Assembly (NCBI GenBank): GCA_036749735.1
Contig: DAINXV010000003.1
Span: 1 to 64,000 of the forward strand
DNA length: 64,000 nucleotides
Direction: 5' to 3'
Source: Lawsonella sp012842085
GTDB taxonomy: Bacteria > Actinomycetota > Actinomycetes > Mycobacteriales > Mycobacteriaceae
Position numbers and translations under genes: made by a program. Shown piece after piece: positions 25,919 through 35,205 of this stretch. The notes beneath the pieces are model-generated. The model did not search any database. It was not told where the DNA came from and was given only the letters and a program-made list of their open reading frames with translations. Numbering within the stretch: position 1 is the first letter of the stretch; the number at the start of each line of letters is the position of its first letter.

Positions 25919-26446
25919 CTAAGAAGCTGCGACAGGTAGCCGTCGCATCACAATCGCGTCGGCACCCTGCGGCTGGTAATAACCGCGGCGAACACCGACA
26001 ACTTCAAAACCACACGTTTTATAGAGGTTAATTGCAGGTTCATTACCCTGCCGCACCTCTAAGAAAACAGCACCTGCTTCCGTCCCCTCCAAAAGAGCAG
26101 ACAACAGGAGCCGTCCCCACCCAGCACCTTGCACCCGGGGATCCACGGCAATCGTCAAAATCTCATAGTCGGGAATCTCGTTGGCTCTCCCCCGCTGGGC
26201 AATCCCCGCAAAACCCACCAATTGGCCCGGCTCCAAATCCCCCGGCAGTTTAATTCCGGCAGACTGCAAATCTTCCGCATTTGCTAACCGGAGCGCCAGG
26301 AACCGTGTTGCTTTCTGGTTGATCTCGTCCCGGAAAGACTGCTCACTCCAGGGGCTTTGGTCAGCAAAAACCTTTTCCTCAATACGCGCGCAGGCAGGCG
26401 CATCCGCCAAATAAAGGGGGCCTATTCTGCACAAAAATCGTGACAT
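25919..26446 (-). CDS. rimI: Ribosomal protein S18 alanine N-acetyltransferase RimI
   Basis: A 175-residue GNAT-family acetyltransferase. The acetyl-CoA loop is RVQGAGWGRLLL (about 115), followed by FLEVRQGNEPAINLYKTCGF, typical of RimI. The start was set at the ATG one base after the tsaB stop; the open frame continues upstream into tsaB without a signal. It acetylates the N-terminus of S18 in E. coli; actinobacterial homologues act on several N-termini. Located between tsaB and tsaD as in many bacteria. Confidence 0.9.
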   Translation of the reverse strand: MSRFLCRIGPLYLADAPACARIEEKVFADQSPWSEQSFRDEINQKATRFLALRLANAEDLQSAGIKLPGDLEPGQLVGFAGIAQRGRANEIPDYEILTIAVDPRVQGAGWGRLLLSALLEGTEAGAVFLEVRQGNEPAINLYKTCGFEVVGVRRGYYQPQGADAIVMRRLPVAAS

Positions 26447-26447
26447 G

Positions 26448-27263
26448 CTAAACCCCCGGAAACTCGTCGGAAAGGCCGGTGATGGCAGTGGACACGGGGC
26501 GGGGACGCGGCGGTACCGCATCGGGGCGCCGCAAATAAAGGGGCTGCAGCGGCTCCGGCTCCGCCTCCTCCAACAACTCGAGTCGCGCGACCGTCACCAG
26601 CCCCGCCGGCTGCGGATACTCAATATCGACGTGGGGGGACAGGAAACTGCCGCGGTATTTGCGGGTTCCCGCTACACAAGCAACCCGCGTCACCGGAATG
26701 TCGTCGGGTTTGTTCACTGCCGGCCCATCCAGCCGGGCAGGTACCGCCCAGCGCAGCAGCTCCTCCGGATTTTCGGTACCTTCCCGCAGCTCGTCAACCA
26801 ACAAGCCCTGCAGGGAATATGTTGACCAGTACACTTCGCGGCGGCGGGCATCCGTCACCACCAACAGTTTTTGGGCAGCCAGGGCAGTCTCATCTTGGGC
26901 GGTGCGGGCTGCTAACTGTGCGGTGCGCAACTCATCCCAAGCATCCACGGCAATAGCATCCAGGCTGCACACCCCGTAGACGGGAATGTCCAGGGCATCC
27001 CCCAAAGATGCGGCCGTAGCTAACCCCACCCGCAACCCGGTGAAAGGTCCCGGCCCGTTGCCGGCCACAATAGCGTCAATGTCGGTAAGCTCCACGCCCG
27101 CATCTGTACAGCATTCCAACACGTGCGGAGTGAGCAGTTCACAGTGGGAACGGGCATCGATGGTGACGCGCCGCGCCACAGTCTCTGGGGCACCTTCGCG
27201 TTCTACCTTCACCAAACCAGCCGTAACTGCCGGCGTTGAGGTATCTAGCGCCAGGACCAACAT
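26448..27263 (-). CDS. tsaB: TsaB, tRNA t6A synthesis scaffold
   Basis: A 271-residue ASKHA-fold partner that dimerises with TsaD and is needed for the threonylcarbamoyl transfer. It shows the N-terminal LALDTSTPAVT and the conserved GNGPGPFTGLRVGLA segment. The start is the ATG 8 bases after AAAGGA, not the upstream one. The C-terminal third is extended relative to the E. coli protein and variable, as in other actinobacteria. Confidence 0.93.
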   Translation of the reverse strand: MLVLALDTSTPAVTAGLVKVEREGAPETVARRVTIDARSHCELLTPHVLECCTDAGVELTDIDAIVAGNGPGPFTGLRVGLATAASLGDALDIPVYGVCSLDAIAVDAWDELRTAQLAARTAQDETALAAQKLLVVTDARRREVYWSTYSLQGLLVDELREGTENPEELLRWAVPARLDGPAVNKPDDIPVTRVACVAGTRKYRGSFLSPHVDIEYPQPAGLVTVARLELLEEAEPEPLQPLYLRRPDAVPPRPRPVSTAITGLSDEFPGV

Positions 27264-27393
27264 GGACGTGTCCTTTCTCCACACGGTAAATATCTGCCCC
27301 AAAGCCTACTCGGATAGCTGCAGAGTTTACCTATTCGCGGCAGCTATCCTCGACAGTGGTCCTCGGCAGCTATCGCCAGAAAACCCGCTTATG

Positions 27394-29097
27394 CTACGGG
27401 AGCACGCGGTACGGGTCATCCACCCAGCGCCAGGTGGCGTGGCGTTTATCGGATGCGGGGGAACGCGCCAACGTCACCACCAGCGACCGCTCCACGAGAC
27501 GCTCCGCAAGTCCCCCACCCCATTCGACCACCACAACCGAGTCAGTAAGCGCCGTGTCGAGGTCAAGCGCGTCCAGCTCATCCAGCAGCGCCTGTCCGGC
27601 AGCGGGGCCCTCGCCCATGCCGTCCAACAGTCGGTACGCATCCACATGCACCATTCCCACACCACCCGGGGTACCCGGTTTGTGGGAGCGAGCAATGACG
27701 AAACTGGGGGAGGTGACGCGCCCCTGCACGCCCAGGCCTTGGGCAATGCCACGTGCCAACACGGTTTTGCCGGCACCCAAAGCGCCGTCCAGAATAACCA
27801 GATCCCCAGCGCGGAGTTGGGCGGCAAGCTCGCGGCCCAGCTGCAACGTGTCATCCTCATGTGGGAGTTCACGCAAGCCCGCTTCACCTGCCGGATGCGA
27901 CTGCGAACTGGGAACTGTATCGGGGTCGATCTTGACTGGCCGGTGTTCGTAGCGGCGGGTGGTGCGACCACCCACCATGGAAATCACCTCGTAGGGAATG
28001 GTTTCCATGAGGTCCGCCCAGTCAAGTGCGGTAAGTTCACCGCGGCTCCCGTCACCAAACAGGAAAGCCTCGTCGTGGGGTTCCACGCCTCCCCCGTCGG
28101 GTCCCAGATCCACCACAATCTGGTCCATGGAAATACGGCCTACCTCGGGGAACCGGCGCCCATTGATCGCCACCTCGAGTTTGTTGGCCAGTCGGCGGTC
28201 AATACCGTCTGCGTATCCGCACGGAACAATGCCAGTGATCGTGTCGGTGGGGGCATGCCAATCATGGTTGTAGCTCACGCCAGTGCCTTCGGGCAACTGT
28301 TTGGTGAGCACGACGCGGCCGGACCAGGTCATTGCCGGCACCAGATCCAAGTCACCCAGCTCCGGCATCGGTGAAATCCCGTAGATCCCCAGACCGGGGC
28401 GGGCCAATTCGAATCCCATGCCACCGTGGGTGAGTAACGCTGCCGTGTTGGCGTGGTGGTTGTGGTCTAGTTTCAGCCCGGCGCGACGCCCCATATCTAT
28501 GGCGGCTCGAAGTGCGTCGGCTTGCCGGTCCGTCACCGGGTTGCCCAGTTCGTCAGCACTGGAGAAGTGGGCCATAAGTCCGCGCAGGTGGATCATGCCG
28601 AATGCTTCCGCCTCTAGGAACCGCTCCACCATGTGCGGCCAGTCCGGGATGTTGAAACCGGAGCGCCCCATGCCGGTATCCAGTTTGGCGGTGAGCAGCG
28701 CAGAAATGCCGGTGGCTTTCACTGCCTCCAGCACACGGTCCAGCTGCCATTCGGCGGCCACCGCAATCATGAGGTTGGCCCGTAATGCTTCCTCAATGGG
28801 GGTTGACGGACCCCACAGCCAGAACAGGACGGGGGCGTCCACAATTCCTGAGTTGCGCAGCTGCATGGCCTCTTCATAAGTGGCACAGCCGAGTTCCACG
28901 GCACCTGCAGCCAAGGCAGTTTTGGAGACCTCTATGGCACCATGCCCGTAGGCATCCGCTTTCACCACAGCCATAATTTGGGTATCGCCGGCAAACTTCT
29001 GCATGACGCCGATGTTATGTGCGATGGCATCCAGGTTTACTGTGGCAAACAGCTGGGTGGAGGGGGTGAGGATGGTCTCACCGGTGTAGAGAGTCAC
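27394..29097 (-). CDS. alr: Alanine racemase fused to TsaE
   Basis: A 567-residue two-enzyme fusion. Residues 1 to about 385 form a PLP alanine racemase that supplies D-Ala for the cell wall: the PLP lysine is K46 in VVKADAYGHG and the second catalytic base is Y276 in GVSYNHDW. Residues about 417-567 form TsaE, the ATPase of the t6A complex, with Walker A GALGAGKT (438-445). A short Ser/Pro linker joins them. The two are separate adjacent genes in M. tuberculosis (Rv3423c and Rv3422c), so this fusion follows conserved order; such fusions are known in some actinobacteria. There is no stop codon or internal start obvious at the junction. Confidence 0.93.
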   Translation of the reverse strand: MTLYTGETILTPSTQLFATVNLDAIAHNIGVMQKFAGDTQIMAVVKADAYGHGAIEVSKTALAAGAVELGCATYEEAMQLRNSGIVDAPVLFWLWGPSTPIEEALRANLMIAVAAEWQLDRVLEAVKATGISALLTAKLDTGMGRSGFNIPDWPHMVERFLEAEAFGMIHLRGLMAHFSSADELGNPVTDRQADALRAAIDMGRRAGLKLDHNHHANTAALLTHGGMGFELARPGLGIYGISPMPELGDLDLVPAMTWSGRVVLTKQLPEGTGVSYNHDWHAPTDTITGIVPCGYADGIDRRLANKLEVAINGRRFPEVGRISMDQIVVDLGPDGGGVEPHDEAFLFGDGSRGELTALDWADLMETIPYEVISMVGGRTTRRYEHRPVKIDPDTVPSSQSHPAGEAGLRELPHEDDTLQLGRELAAQLRAGDLVILDGALGAGKTVLARGIAQGLGVQGRVTSPSFVIARSHKPGTPGGVGMVHVDAYRLLDGMGEGPAAGQALLDELDALDLDTALTDSVVVVEWGGGLAERLVERSLVVTLARSPASDKRHATWRWVDDPYRVLP

Positions 29098-29114
29098 GCC
29101 AAATATCCTATTCC

Positions 29115-31130
29115 TTACTTAAAGAAATTCTTAAGTACCTTACCAAGGATCCGTTTACTGGATTCCCCTTTCGTTAATTCGCGGCTGAGTTCAGTGCCGA
29201 GGGTCTTGGCAGCAGCACGGGTAGCTTTACCGAATTTGGAGTTGCGCCGCTCAGTACGTTTCTTTTCGCGTTCGCGTTCTTTCTTCTCCGCTTCTTTCGC
29301 GGCTTTTTCGCGGCGTTTCTCCTCTTCGGCGGCTTTCGCAGCGGCTTCCGCTTCTTTGCGACGAAGTTCCGCGTAGGCCGCCAACAGCTCAGAAGCTGAT
29401 TCGCGATCCTGTGCGGTCATGTACTTTTCAGCAAGGTCAGAGTCCTGGATTGTGGCCTGCACTTGGGTCGGGTCGGCAGGGCCCATGACGGATTCCGGTG
29501 CCCACAGTTTGGTGGGTGCCACTGGGCTGGGACGCCCCTTGGGGTCCAGCACCGTCACGACTGCTTCTCCCACACCCAACTCAGTGAGGAGTTTCTCCAA
29601 ATTGAAATCCGAGATGGGGAAGGTGGAGACGGTGGCTTTCAAGGCTTTCACATCATCGGGGGTGAATGCACGGAGTGCGTGCTGCACCCGGGAGCCCAAT
29701 TGTCCCAGTACATCGGAAGGAACATCCTTGGGAGTTTGGGTGACGAAGAAAATTCCGACACCTTTGGAGCGGATCAGTTTTACGGTCTGTTCGATCTGCG
29801 CCAGGAACGCCTTCGATGCACCTTCGAAAAGCAGGTGCGCTTCATCGAAGAAGAACACCAGTTTGGGTTTCTCTGCGTCTCCCACTTCTGGAAGGTTGCT
29901 GAACAGGTCGTTGAGCAACCACATAACGAAGGCGGAGACTAGCGCCGGGCGTTGCGAGAGTCCGGTCATGCCGAGGAGGCTAATAATGCCGCGCCCATCG
30001 GAGTCTTTCCGTAGGAAGTGATCGGTATCGAAGTTGGGGATACCAAAGAATTGGTCTCCTCCCTGGCTGTTGAGCGCAGCTGTGGCACGGAGGATGACAC
30101 CGGCGGAGGCGGTGGAAACGCCACCGATTTTTTTGAGCCGTTCCTTGCCATCGTCCGTATTGGTGAGGAAGTTGAGGACATCCTGGAGGTCTTTCAGGTC
30201 GTCCAGCGGCAAGCCTTGTTTTTTGGCGAACTCGAAAAGCAGCTGCAGAGCCTGGGTTTGGGTGTTGTTGAGGTCCATGGCTCGGGCCAGCAGGAGGGAA
30301 CCGAAATCTTCCACCCGTGTGCGCACTGGGACTCCGGGGAATTTCTCGGAGGGGGCACCCAGGCTGAGTATTTCGGTGGGGAATGCGGTGGGCTCCCAGT
30401 CGTCTTGCCCTTGCGCGGCGGTGCGCTTCAACATCTTGTCACTGGATTTACCGGGGGTCATCAATCCACTGAGGTCGCCTTTAACGTCGGTAATGAACAC
30501 CGGCACCCCAGCTGCGGAGAGGCGTTCTGCCATGAGCTGCAGGGTTCTGGTTTTACCGGTACCGGTGGCGCCGGCCACCAGGCCGTGCCGGTTCATCATT
30601 TTGAGCGGAATACCGATCTTAATATCTGGGTGGTTCTCTTCGTCGATAAGCCCGCAGCCCAAAGTGAGAGTGGGGTCTTCGAAGGCATATCCTTCTGCGA
30701 GGGTGACGGCGCGCGGATCTTTTTCTTCTTCCGGATCCGGCTCGGCTTCCGACTCAGCGTCCGCTACTGGCTCAGCGTCTGCTACTGCCGATTCCGCAGG
30801 AGTGTCTGCTTCCGGCTCTTCTGCTTCGGCTTTTTCTAGCGCTTCTTCAGCTTTGTCAGCGGCGATAGCTTTCTCGCCCGCATCGGATGCGGCCTTCTTC
30901 GCGGCTTTTTTAGCTTCCTTCTTGTCAGCTTTCTCAGGGGTGTCTTCGTCGGCGTTGGCACTGGCACTTTCGGCGGCGGCAGCAGCGGCAGCTAATTCTG
31001 CGGCTTTGGCGGCTGCCTCGGCGGCAGCGGCTTTTGCTGCAGCGGCTTCAGCTTTCAGCCGAGCAATTTCGGCGGCCTTGGCGGCAGCTGCAACATCAGG
31101 ATTTTCAGCAGTAGTTTTTTTCTCAGCCAT
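29115..31130 (-). CDS. HerA-like ATPase (DUF853) with Ala-rich N-terminal extension
   Basis: A 671-residue protein. From about residue 145 it is a DUF853/HerA-type P-loop ATPase: Walker A GATGTGKTRT, Walker B KLVFFFDEAHLLF and VTQTPKDVPSDVLGQ are clear. HerA relatives translocate DNA, but the cellular role of the DUF853 group is not established. The first 140 residues are almost only Ala, Glu, Lys and Asp and should form long charged helices or be disordered; a Lys/Glu-rich coiled segment precedes the C-terminus. The ATG starting MAEKKTTAEN is preceded by GAGG. It is followed closely by alr-tsaE. Confidence 0.85.
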   Translation of the reverse strand: MAEKKTTAENPDVAAAAKAAEIARLKAEAAAAKAAAAEAAAKAAELAAAAAAAESASANADEDTPEKADKKEAKKAAKKAASDAGEKAIAADKAEEALEKAEAEEPEADTPAESAVADAEPVADAESEAEPDPEEEKDPRAVTLAEGYAFEDPTLTLGCGLIDEENHPDIKIGIPLKMMNRHGLVAGATGTGKTRTLQLMAERLSAAGVPVFITDVKGDLSGLMTPGKSSDKMLKRTAAQGQDDWEPTAFPTEILSLGAPSEKFPGVPVRTRVEDFGSLLLARAMDLNNTQTQALQLLFEFAKKQGLPLDDLKDLQDVLNFLTNTDDGKERLKKIGGVSTASAGVILRATAALNSQGGDQFFGIPNFDTDHFLRKDSDGRGIISLLGMTGLSQRPALVSAFVMWLLNDLFSNLPEVGDAEKPKLVFFFDEAHLLFEGASKAFLAQIEQTVKLIRSKGVGIFFVTQTPKDVPSDVLGQLGSRVQHALRAFTPDDVKALKATVSTFPISDFNLEKLLTELGVGEAVVTVLDPKGRPSPVAPTKLWAPESVMGPADPTQVQATIQDSDLAEKYMTAQDRESASELLAAYAELRRKEAEAAAKAAEEEKRREKAAKEAEKKEREREKKRTERRNSKFGKATRAAAKTLGTELSRELTKGESSKRILGKVLKNFFK

Positions 31131-31161
31131 GCACCTCATCCTACTGGAAAGGTGCTGCACC

Positions 31162-32709
31162 TTAGAGCTGTAAATTCCGTATAGCTGCAGAAAGATGCTG
31201 TGCTAAATCGGAAGCAGTAATGGGGCTGCCCGGATTCGGTCCGGTTCCAGTGCCACCTGCTGCCATCATGGCGGCTCGGGAATGTGCCCGCACTGCTAAA
31301 GCTGCTGCTTCTTCCACGCTGCGCCCCACAGTGTTTCCGTGTGCCACCAGGGCCCCGATAACACCACTTAGTACGTCTCCAGAACCCGGTGTGGCCGCCC
31401 AAGAGCTACCGGTGTCTTCGGCGAAACAGCCGCCGTCACCCGCAATATAGGTGGCACGGCCCTTCAGCAGGATGGAAATATTTATTCCTTGCGCAGCCCA
31501 TGCGGCTCGACATGCGGCAACAGCAGCAGGGCGTCCCATTTCTGCGATATCTTCTGTGGTTTCGGGCAAAGGCGTATCTGGAGCAGCAGGATAGGTGGCA
31601 CATAGCCGCAAGAACTCCCCTGCGTGTGGGGTGAGTAGGGTGGCGGCGGTGCGGGGACGCTCATCCATAAGTTCGGGTCGTTCCGAAATGAGGGTGAGGG
31701 CGTCCGCGTCCAGCACTACCGGTTCATTGCGCTGCAAAATCCATTCGAGACGGTCGGCGGCGGCATCATCGGTTCCCATGCCGGGGCCAGCCACCCAGGC
31801 ATCCACGCGGCCAGCTTGTTTGGGCGAACTGGTGCACACCACATCCGGATGGTGGTGAAGAACCAGGTCGGTGGCGGATCCGCTGTAACGAACCATGGCG
31901 GAGGTGGCGGCACACGCCCCGGCGACTGACAACAGTGCAGCACCCGGGTAGGTAACGGATCCGGCGCAGATTCCCACCACACCGGTGCTGTATTTGTTGT
32001 CGTCAATGCTGGGTATGGGCCAGCGGTCTGCAACATCAGTGTCAGATAGGAGTTGGAAAGCCGGTGTGTCCCCGGTGAAATCCAGCCCAATATCGACCAG
32101 GTAGAGGCGTCCGCATTGGGGACGGGCAAGCACGTGGCAGGGCTTGAGGGCACCGAAAGTAACGGTGGCGACCGGCGCAACGTGTGGTTCGTGAATGACG
32201 CCCGTGTCCGGATCAATACCTGTGGGGATGTCGACGGAGAGGATGGGGGTGTTTTGTTGTGCCAGTTTCTGCACGATGGTGGCGGCGGGTTCCCGGATTG
32301 CCCCTTTTCCGCCAATACCCACAATGCCGTCAACTGCGAAGGTGCAGCGTTCCACTGCCACCGCCACTGCGTCCTGGTCGTGGACGGGTATGGCATCACC
32401 AAACGCATCTTGGAATGCGGTGAGCCCGGCGGTGTGGGTGCGGTCCGGGTTGAGGAGGATGGCGGTGACGGCCACTCCCCGCCGGCGCAGGAAGGTGCCA
32501 CACCAGAGAGTGTCTCCCCCATTGTTGCCGGCTCCCACCAGCAGCAGCACCCGGTTGCCAGCTACTTTGCCGGTGTGGTGGCGGAGTTCTTGGACGGTGT
32601 GGGTGTAGAGGCCGTAGGCGGCCCGCTGCATGAGATCCCCTTCTGGTAGTGCTTGCAGGAGAGGTTCTTCGGCTTTGCGAATACTGTCTGCGCTGTAAAC
32701 ACCAACCAT
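31162..32709 (-). CDS. nnr: Bifunctional NAD(P)H-hydrate epimerase/dehydratase Nnr
   Basis: Repairs hydrated NAD(P)H. The N-terminal YjeF_N epimerase domain (about 1-220) has the GAGNNGGD motif at about 59-66. The C-terminal ribokinase-like dehydratase domain (about 235-515) has the ATPGSGDVLSG motif with the catalytic Asp. At 515 residues the length fits the fused family. The adjacent HerA-like gene lies 32 bases downstream. Confidence 0.93.
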   Translation of the reverse strand: MVGVYSADSIRKAEEPLLQALPEGDLMQRAAYGLYTHTVQELRHHTGKVAGNRVLLLVGAGNNGGDTLWCGTFLRRRGVAVTAILLNPDRTHTAGLTAFQDAFGDAIPVHDQDAVAVAVERCTFAVDGIVGIGGKGAIREPAATIVQKLAQQNTPILSVDIPTGIDPDTGVIHEPHVAPVATVTFGALKPCHVLARPQCGRLYLVDIGLDFTGDTPAFQLLSDTDVADRWPIPSIDDNKYSTGVVGICAGSVTYPGAALLSVAGACAATSAMVRYSGSATDLVLHHHPDVVCTSSPKQAGRVDAWVAGPGMGTDDAAADRLEWILQRNEPVVLDADALTLISERPELMDERPRTAATLLTPHAGEFLRLCATYPAAPDTPLPETTEDIAEMGRPAAVAACRAAWAAQGINISILLKGRATYIAGDGGCFAEDTGSSWAATPGSGDVLSGVIGALVAHGNTVGRSVEEAAALAVRAHSRAAMMAAGGTGTGPNPGSPITASDLAQHLSAAIRNLQL

Positions 32710-32715
32710 GGTGAT

Positions 32716-33141
32716 CTACTCCTCGGATTCGTTGAGTGTGTGGGGTTGCGTTTTGTTGCGCTCCGGTATGGGGCTCCACAGGAGGCCTAGTCCCAGGCTC
32801 GACAAGATAATGATGCCCCCGAAGAACGCCACAATGCCGCCCGCGATGGGGGGATTGGTGGTAACCACTACCAGTCCTCCGATCCAGGCAGCCAGGGAAA
32901 GCACCGTGAACACCACCCGTGCCCACAGTTTCCCGCGGATAAGCAGGTAGAGGAGGGCGACGGCGGCAAGGAAACAGGCAGCCACAACCGCTGGAAGGAC
33001 TCCTGCCGAGCCGTTGGTGGGGGCGAGTCGTTCCGCGATGACGATGATGCCGATGCACACCCCGGCCGCTATGAGCAACCCTATGCAGATGATGGCAAGC
33101 AGGTTGGCGACTGGGCTGAGTCCCTGGATCCAGCGTTTCAT
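32716..33141 (-). CDS. Small four-helix membrane protein, unknown
   Basis: A 141-residue protein with four predicted membrane segments (about 12-34, 47-66, 73-93 and 97-121) and a charged C-terminal tail ending LNESEE. It lies 6 bases upstream of nnr and 21 bases after glmS, all on one strand, so it is part of the glmS-nnr transcription unit. No family was recognised. Confidence 0.7.
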   Translation of the reverse strand: MKRWIQGLSPVANLLAIICIGLLIAAGVCIGIIVIAERLAPTNGSAGVLPAVVAACFLAAVALLYLLIRGKLWARVVFTVLSLAAWIGGLVVVTTNPPIAGGIVAFFGGIIILSSLGLGLLWSPIPERNKTQPHTLNESEE

Positions 33142-33162
33142 GTGGGTGTTTCCGGTGTGTGT

Positions 33163-35040
33163 TTATTCAACGGTGACGGATTTGGCCAGATTGCGTGGCT
33201 TGTCCACGTCGTAGCCGCGCTGGGTCGCGATTTCGGCGGCCAGCATTTGAAGCGGCACGGTGGCCACTAGCGGCTGCAGGAGGCTGGGGCATTCTGGGAT
33301 CCGCACAATGTGATCTGCGAAGGGGATGACGGAGTCGTCTCCTTCTTCTGCGATAACAATGGTGGTGGCTCCGCGGGCCTGAACTTCCTGCACGTTGGAC
33401 ACCATCTTGGAGTGCAGGAGGGGGTGACGTTTGGGGGACGGCATGATGACGATCACCGGTACGCCCTCTTCCAGAAGCGCAATAGGTCCGTGCTTGAGTT
33501 CACCGGCGGGGAATCCTTCCGCATGGATGTAGGCGAGCTCTTTAAGTTTGAGCGCGCCTTCCAGTGCCACCGGGTAGCCCACGTTGCGACCAATGAAGAG
33601 CATGGTGTCGTTTTGGGCGAAGTGTCCCGCAATTTCGTTGACGTTGTCCCACTGTTCGAGGGTCTTTTCTACCTTTGCGGACATGTTTTCCAGGTCTTGG
33701 AAGATCTCCTCGACTTCTTCTGCGTATTTGGTACCGCGGGCTTGTGCTAGCGCCAGCCCCACAAGGTAGTTGGCGGTCACCTGCGCCAGGAAGGATTTGG
33801 TAGAGGCGACGGCGATTTCGGGTCCGGCGTGCGTGTAGAGCACGGCATCAGATTCGCGCGGTATCTGTGCACCGTTGGTGTTGCAGATGGCCAGCACGCG
33901 GGCTTTTTGGGCGCGGGCGTGGCGGAGCGCTTCCAAGGTGTCGGCAGTTTCCCCGGATTGGGATATCGCAAGCACTAGCGTGTCCGGTCCGAGTACGGCG
34001 TCTCGGTAGCGGAATTCGCTGGCCAGTTCAATTTCGACGGGGACACGGGTCCAGTGTTCGATCGCATATTTGGCGAGCATGCCAGAGTGGTAGGCGGATC
34101 CGCAGGCCACCACAAAGATTTTTTCGATCTGGCGGAGATCCTCATCTGTAATGCGCTGCTCGTCTAGGACGATGCGGCCATTGTGGAGGTGTCCACGGAG
34201 GGTGTCGGCGATGGCATGGGGCTGCTCTGCGATTTCTTTGAGCATGAAGTAGTCGTAGCCGTCTTTTTCGGCGGCTTCCAGGTCCCAATCAATGGTGAAG
34301 GGGCGTCCTTCGATTTCGGTTCCGGCGAAGTCGGTGATGGTGTAGCCGTCTTTAGTGATGGTGACGATGTTGTCTTGGCCGAGTTCGACAGCTTGCCGCG
34401 TATATTCGATGAAGGCTGCGACGTCGGATCCCAGGAACATGGCGTCTTCCCCTATGCCGACAACAAGGGGAGTGTTGCGACGGCAGGCGAGAAGCCGGTC
34501 GGGATGGTCGGCATGGGCAATGACGATGGTGAAGGCACCTTCCAGCATGTTGGCGACGGCGCGTACAGATTTGTCGATGCTGCCGCGGTTTTCGCCATCC
34601 CCGTAGTACTCACGGTGGAGGAGGTGCACGATTGTTTCGGAGTCAGTGTCGGAGCGGAGGCCGAAACCGTCTGCTTCTAGCTCTGCCCGCAGTACGGCGA
34701 AGTTTTCGATGATGCCGTTGTGCACGATAGCGATCTTGTTGTCACTGTCTACGTGCGGGTGGGCGTTGACGTCGGTGGGGCGCCCGTGGGTTGCCCAGCG
34801 TATGTGCCCTAAACCTGTCGTTGACTCGTAATTATTGAGGTTTGCGTCTTCGACAGCCTCGGCAAGATTGTCTAATCTACCCGCGCGTTTTTCGACTGCC
34901 ATGCCACCTTTGCCATCAAGGGCAGCTATTCCAGCTGAGTCGTATCCGCGATATTCCATGCGCCGCAAGCCATCTAGTACTAAGCCCACAGCGGAGGGGG
35001 TCTTGCCTGGCGTTCCTACATATCCAACGATTCCACACAT
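33163..35040 (-). CDS. glmS: Glutamine-fructose-6-phosphate aminotransferase GlmS
   Basis: Makes glucosamine-6-phosphate for cell-wall precursors. The 625-residue protein has the N-terminal nucleophile Cys2 (MCGIVGYVG) of the class II amidotransferase domain, two SIS sugar-isomerase domains (SQSGETADT in the first) and the conserved C-terminus PRNLAKSVTVE. GlmM, the next enzyme of the same pathway, lies 3.6 kb away. No glmS ribozyme-like structure was recognised in the 165-base upstream gap. Confidence 0.97.
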   Translation of the reverse strand: MCGIVGYVGTPGKTPSAVGLVLDGLRRMEYRGYDSAGIAALDGKGGMAVEKRAGRLDNLAEAVEDANLNNYESTTGLGHIRWATHGRPTDVNAHPHVDSDNKIAIVHNGIIENFAVLRAELEADGFGLRSDTDSETIVHLLHREYYGDGENRGSIDKSVRAVANMLEGAFTIVIAHADHPDRLLACRRNTPLVVGIGEDAMFLGSDVAAFIEYTRQAVELGQDNIVTITKDGYTITDFAGTEIEGRPFTIDWDLEAAEKDGYDYFMLKEIAEQPHAIADTLRGHLHNGRIVLDEQRITDEDLRQIEKIFVVACGSAYHSGMLAKYAIEHWTRVPVEIELASEFRYRDAVLGPDTLVLAISQSGETADTLEALRHARAQKARVLAICNTNGAQIPRESDAVLYTHAGPEIAVASTKSFLAQVTANYLVGLALAQARGTKYAEEVEEIFQDLENMSAKVEKTLEQWDNVNEIAGHFAQNDTMLFIGRNVGYPVALEGALKLKELAYIHAEGFPAGELKHGPIALLEEGVPVIVIMPSPKRHPLLHSKMVSNVQEVQARGATTIVIAEEGDDSVIPFADHIVRIPECPSLLQPLVATVPLQMLAAEIATQRGYDVDKPRNLAKSVTVE

Positions 35041-35205
35041 AACCTATAGCCTACTGCTTTATGGCGATTATGTGTGCTTCGGTTTGCTCGTGGTGCCTTC
35101 CTAAAACAATTTTTTTTGGGGTTTTGTTTTGGGGTTGGCTTAATTCGGGGGCAAGTTTTGGTTATTGTCTGCTTCTGCTGGATTGTTTTTGACTAGGCTA
35201 GAAGC

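Noticed and set aside
35041..35205. glmS ribozyme or riboswitch upstream of glmS
   Set aside because: The gap is AT-rich without the conserved core; glmS ribozymes are a Firmicute feature.
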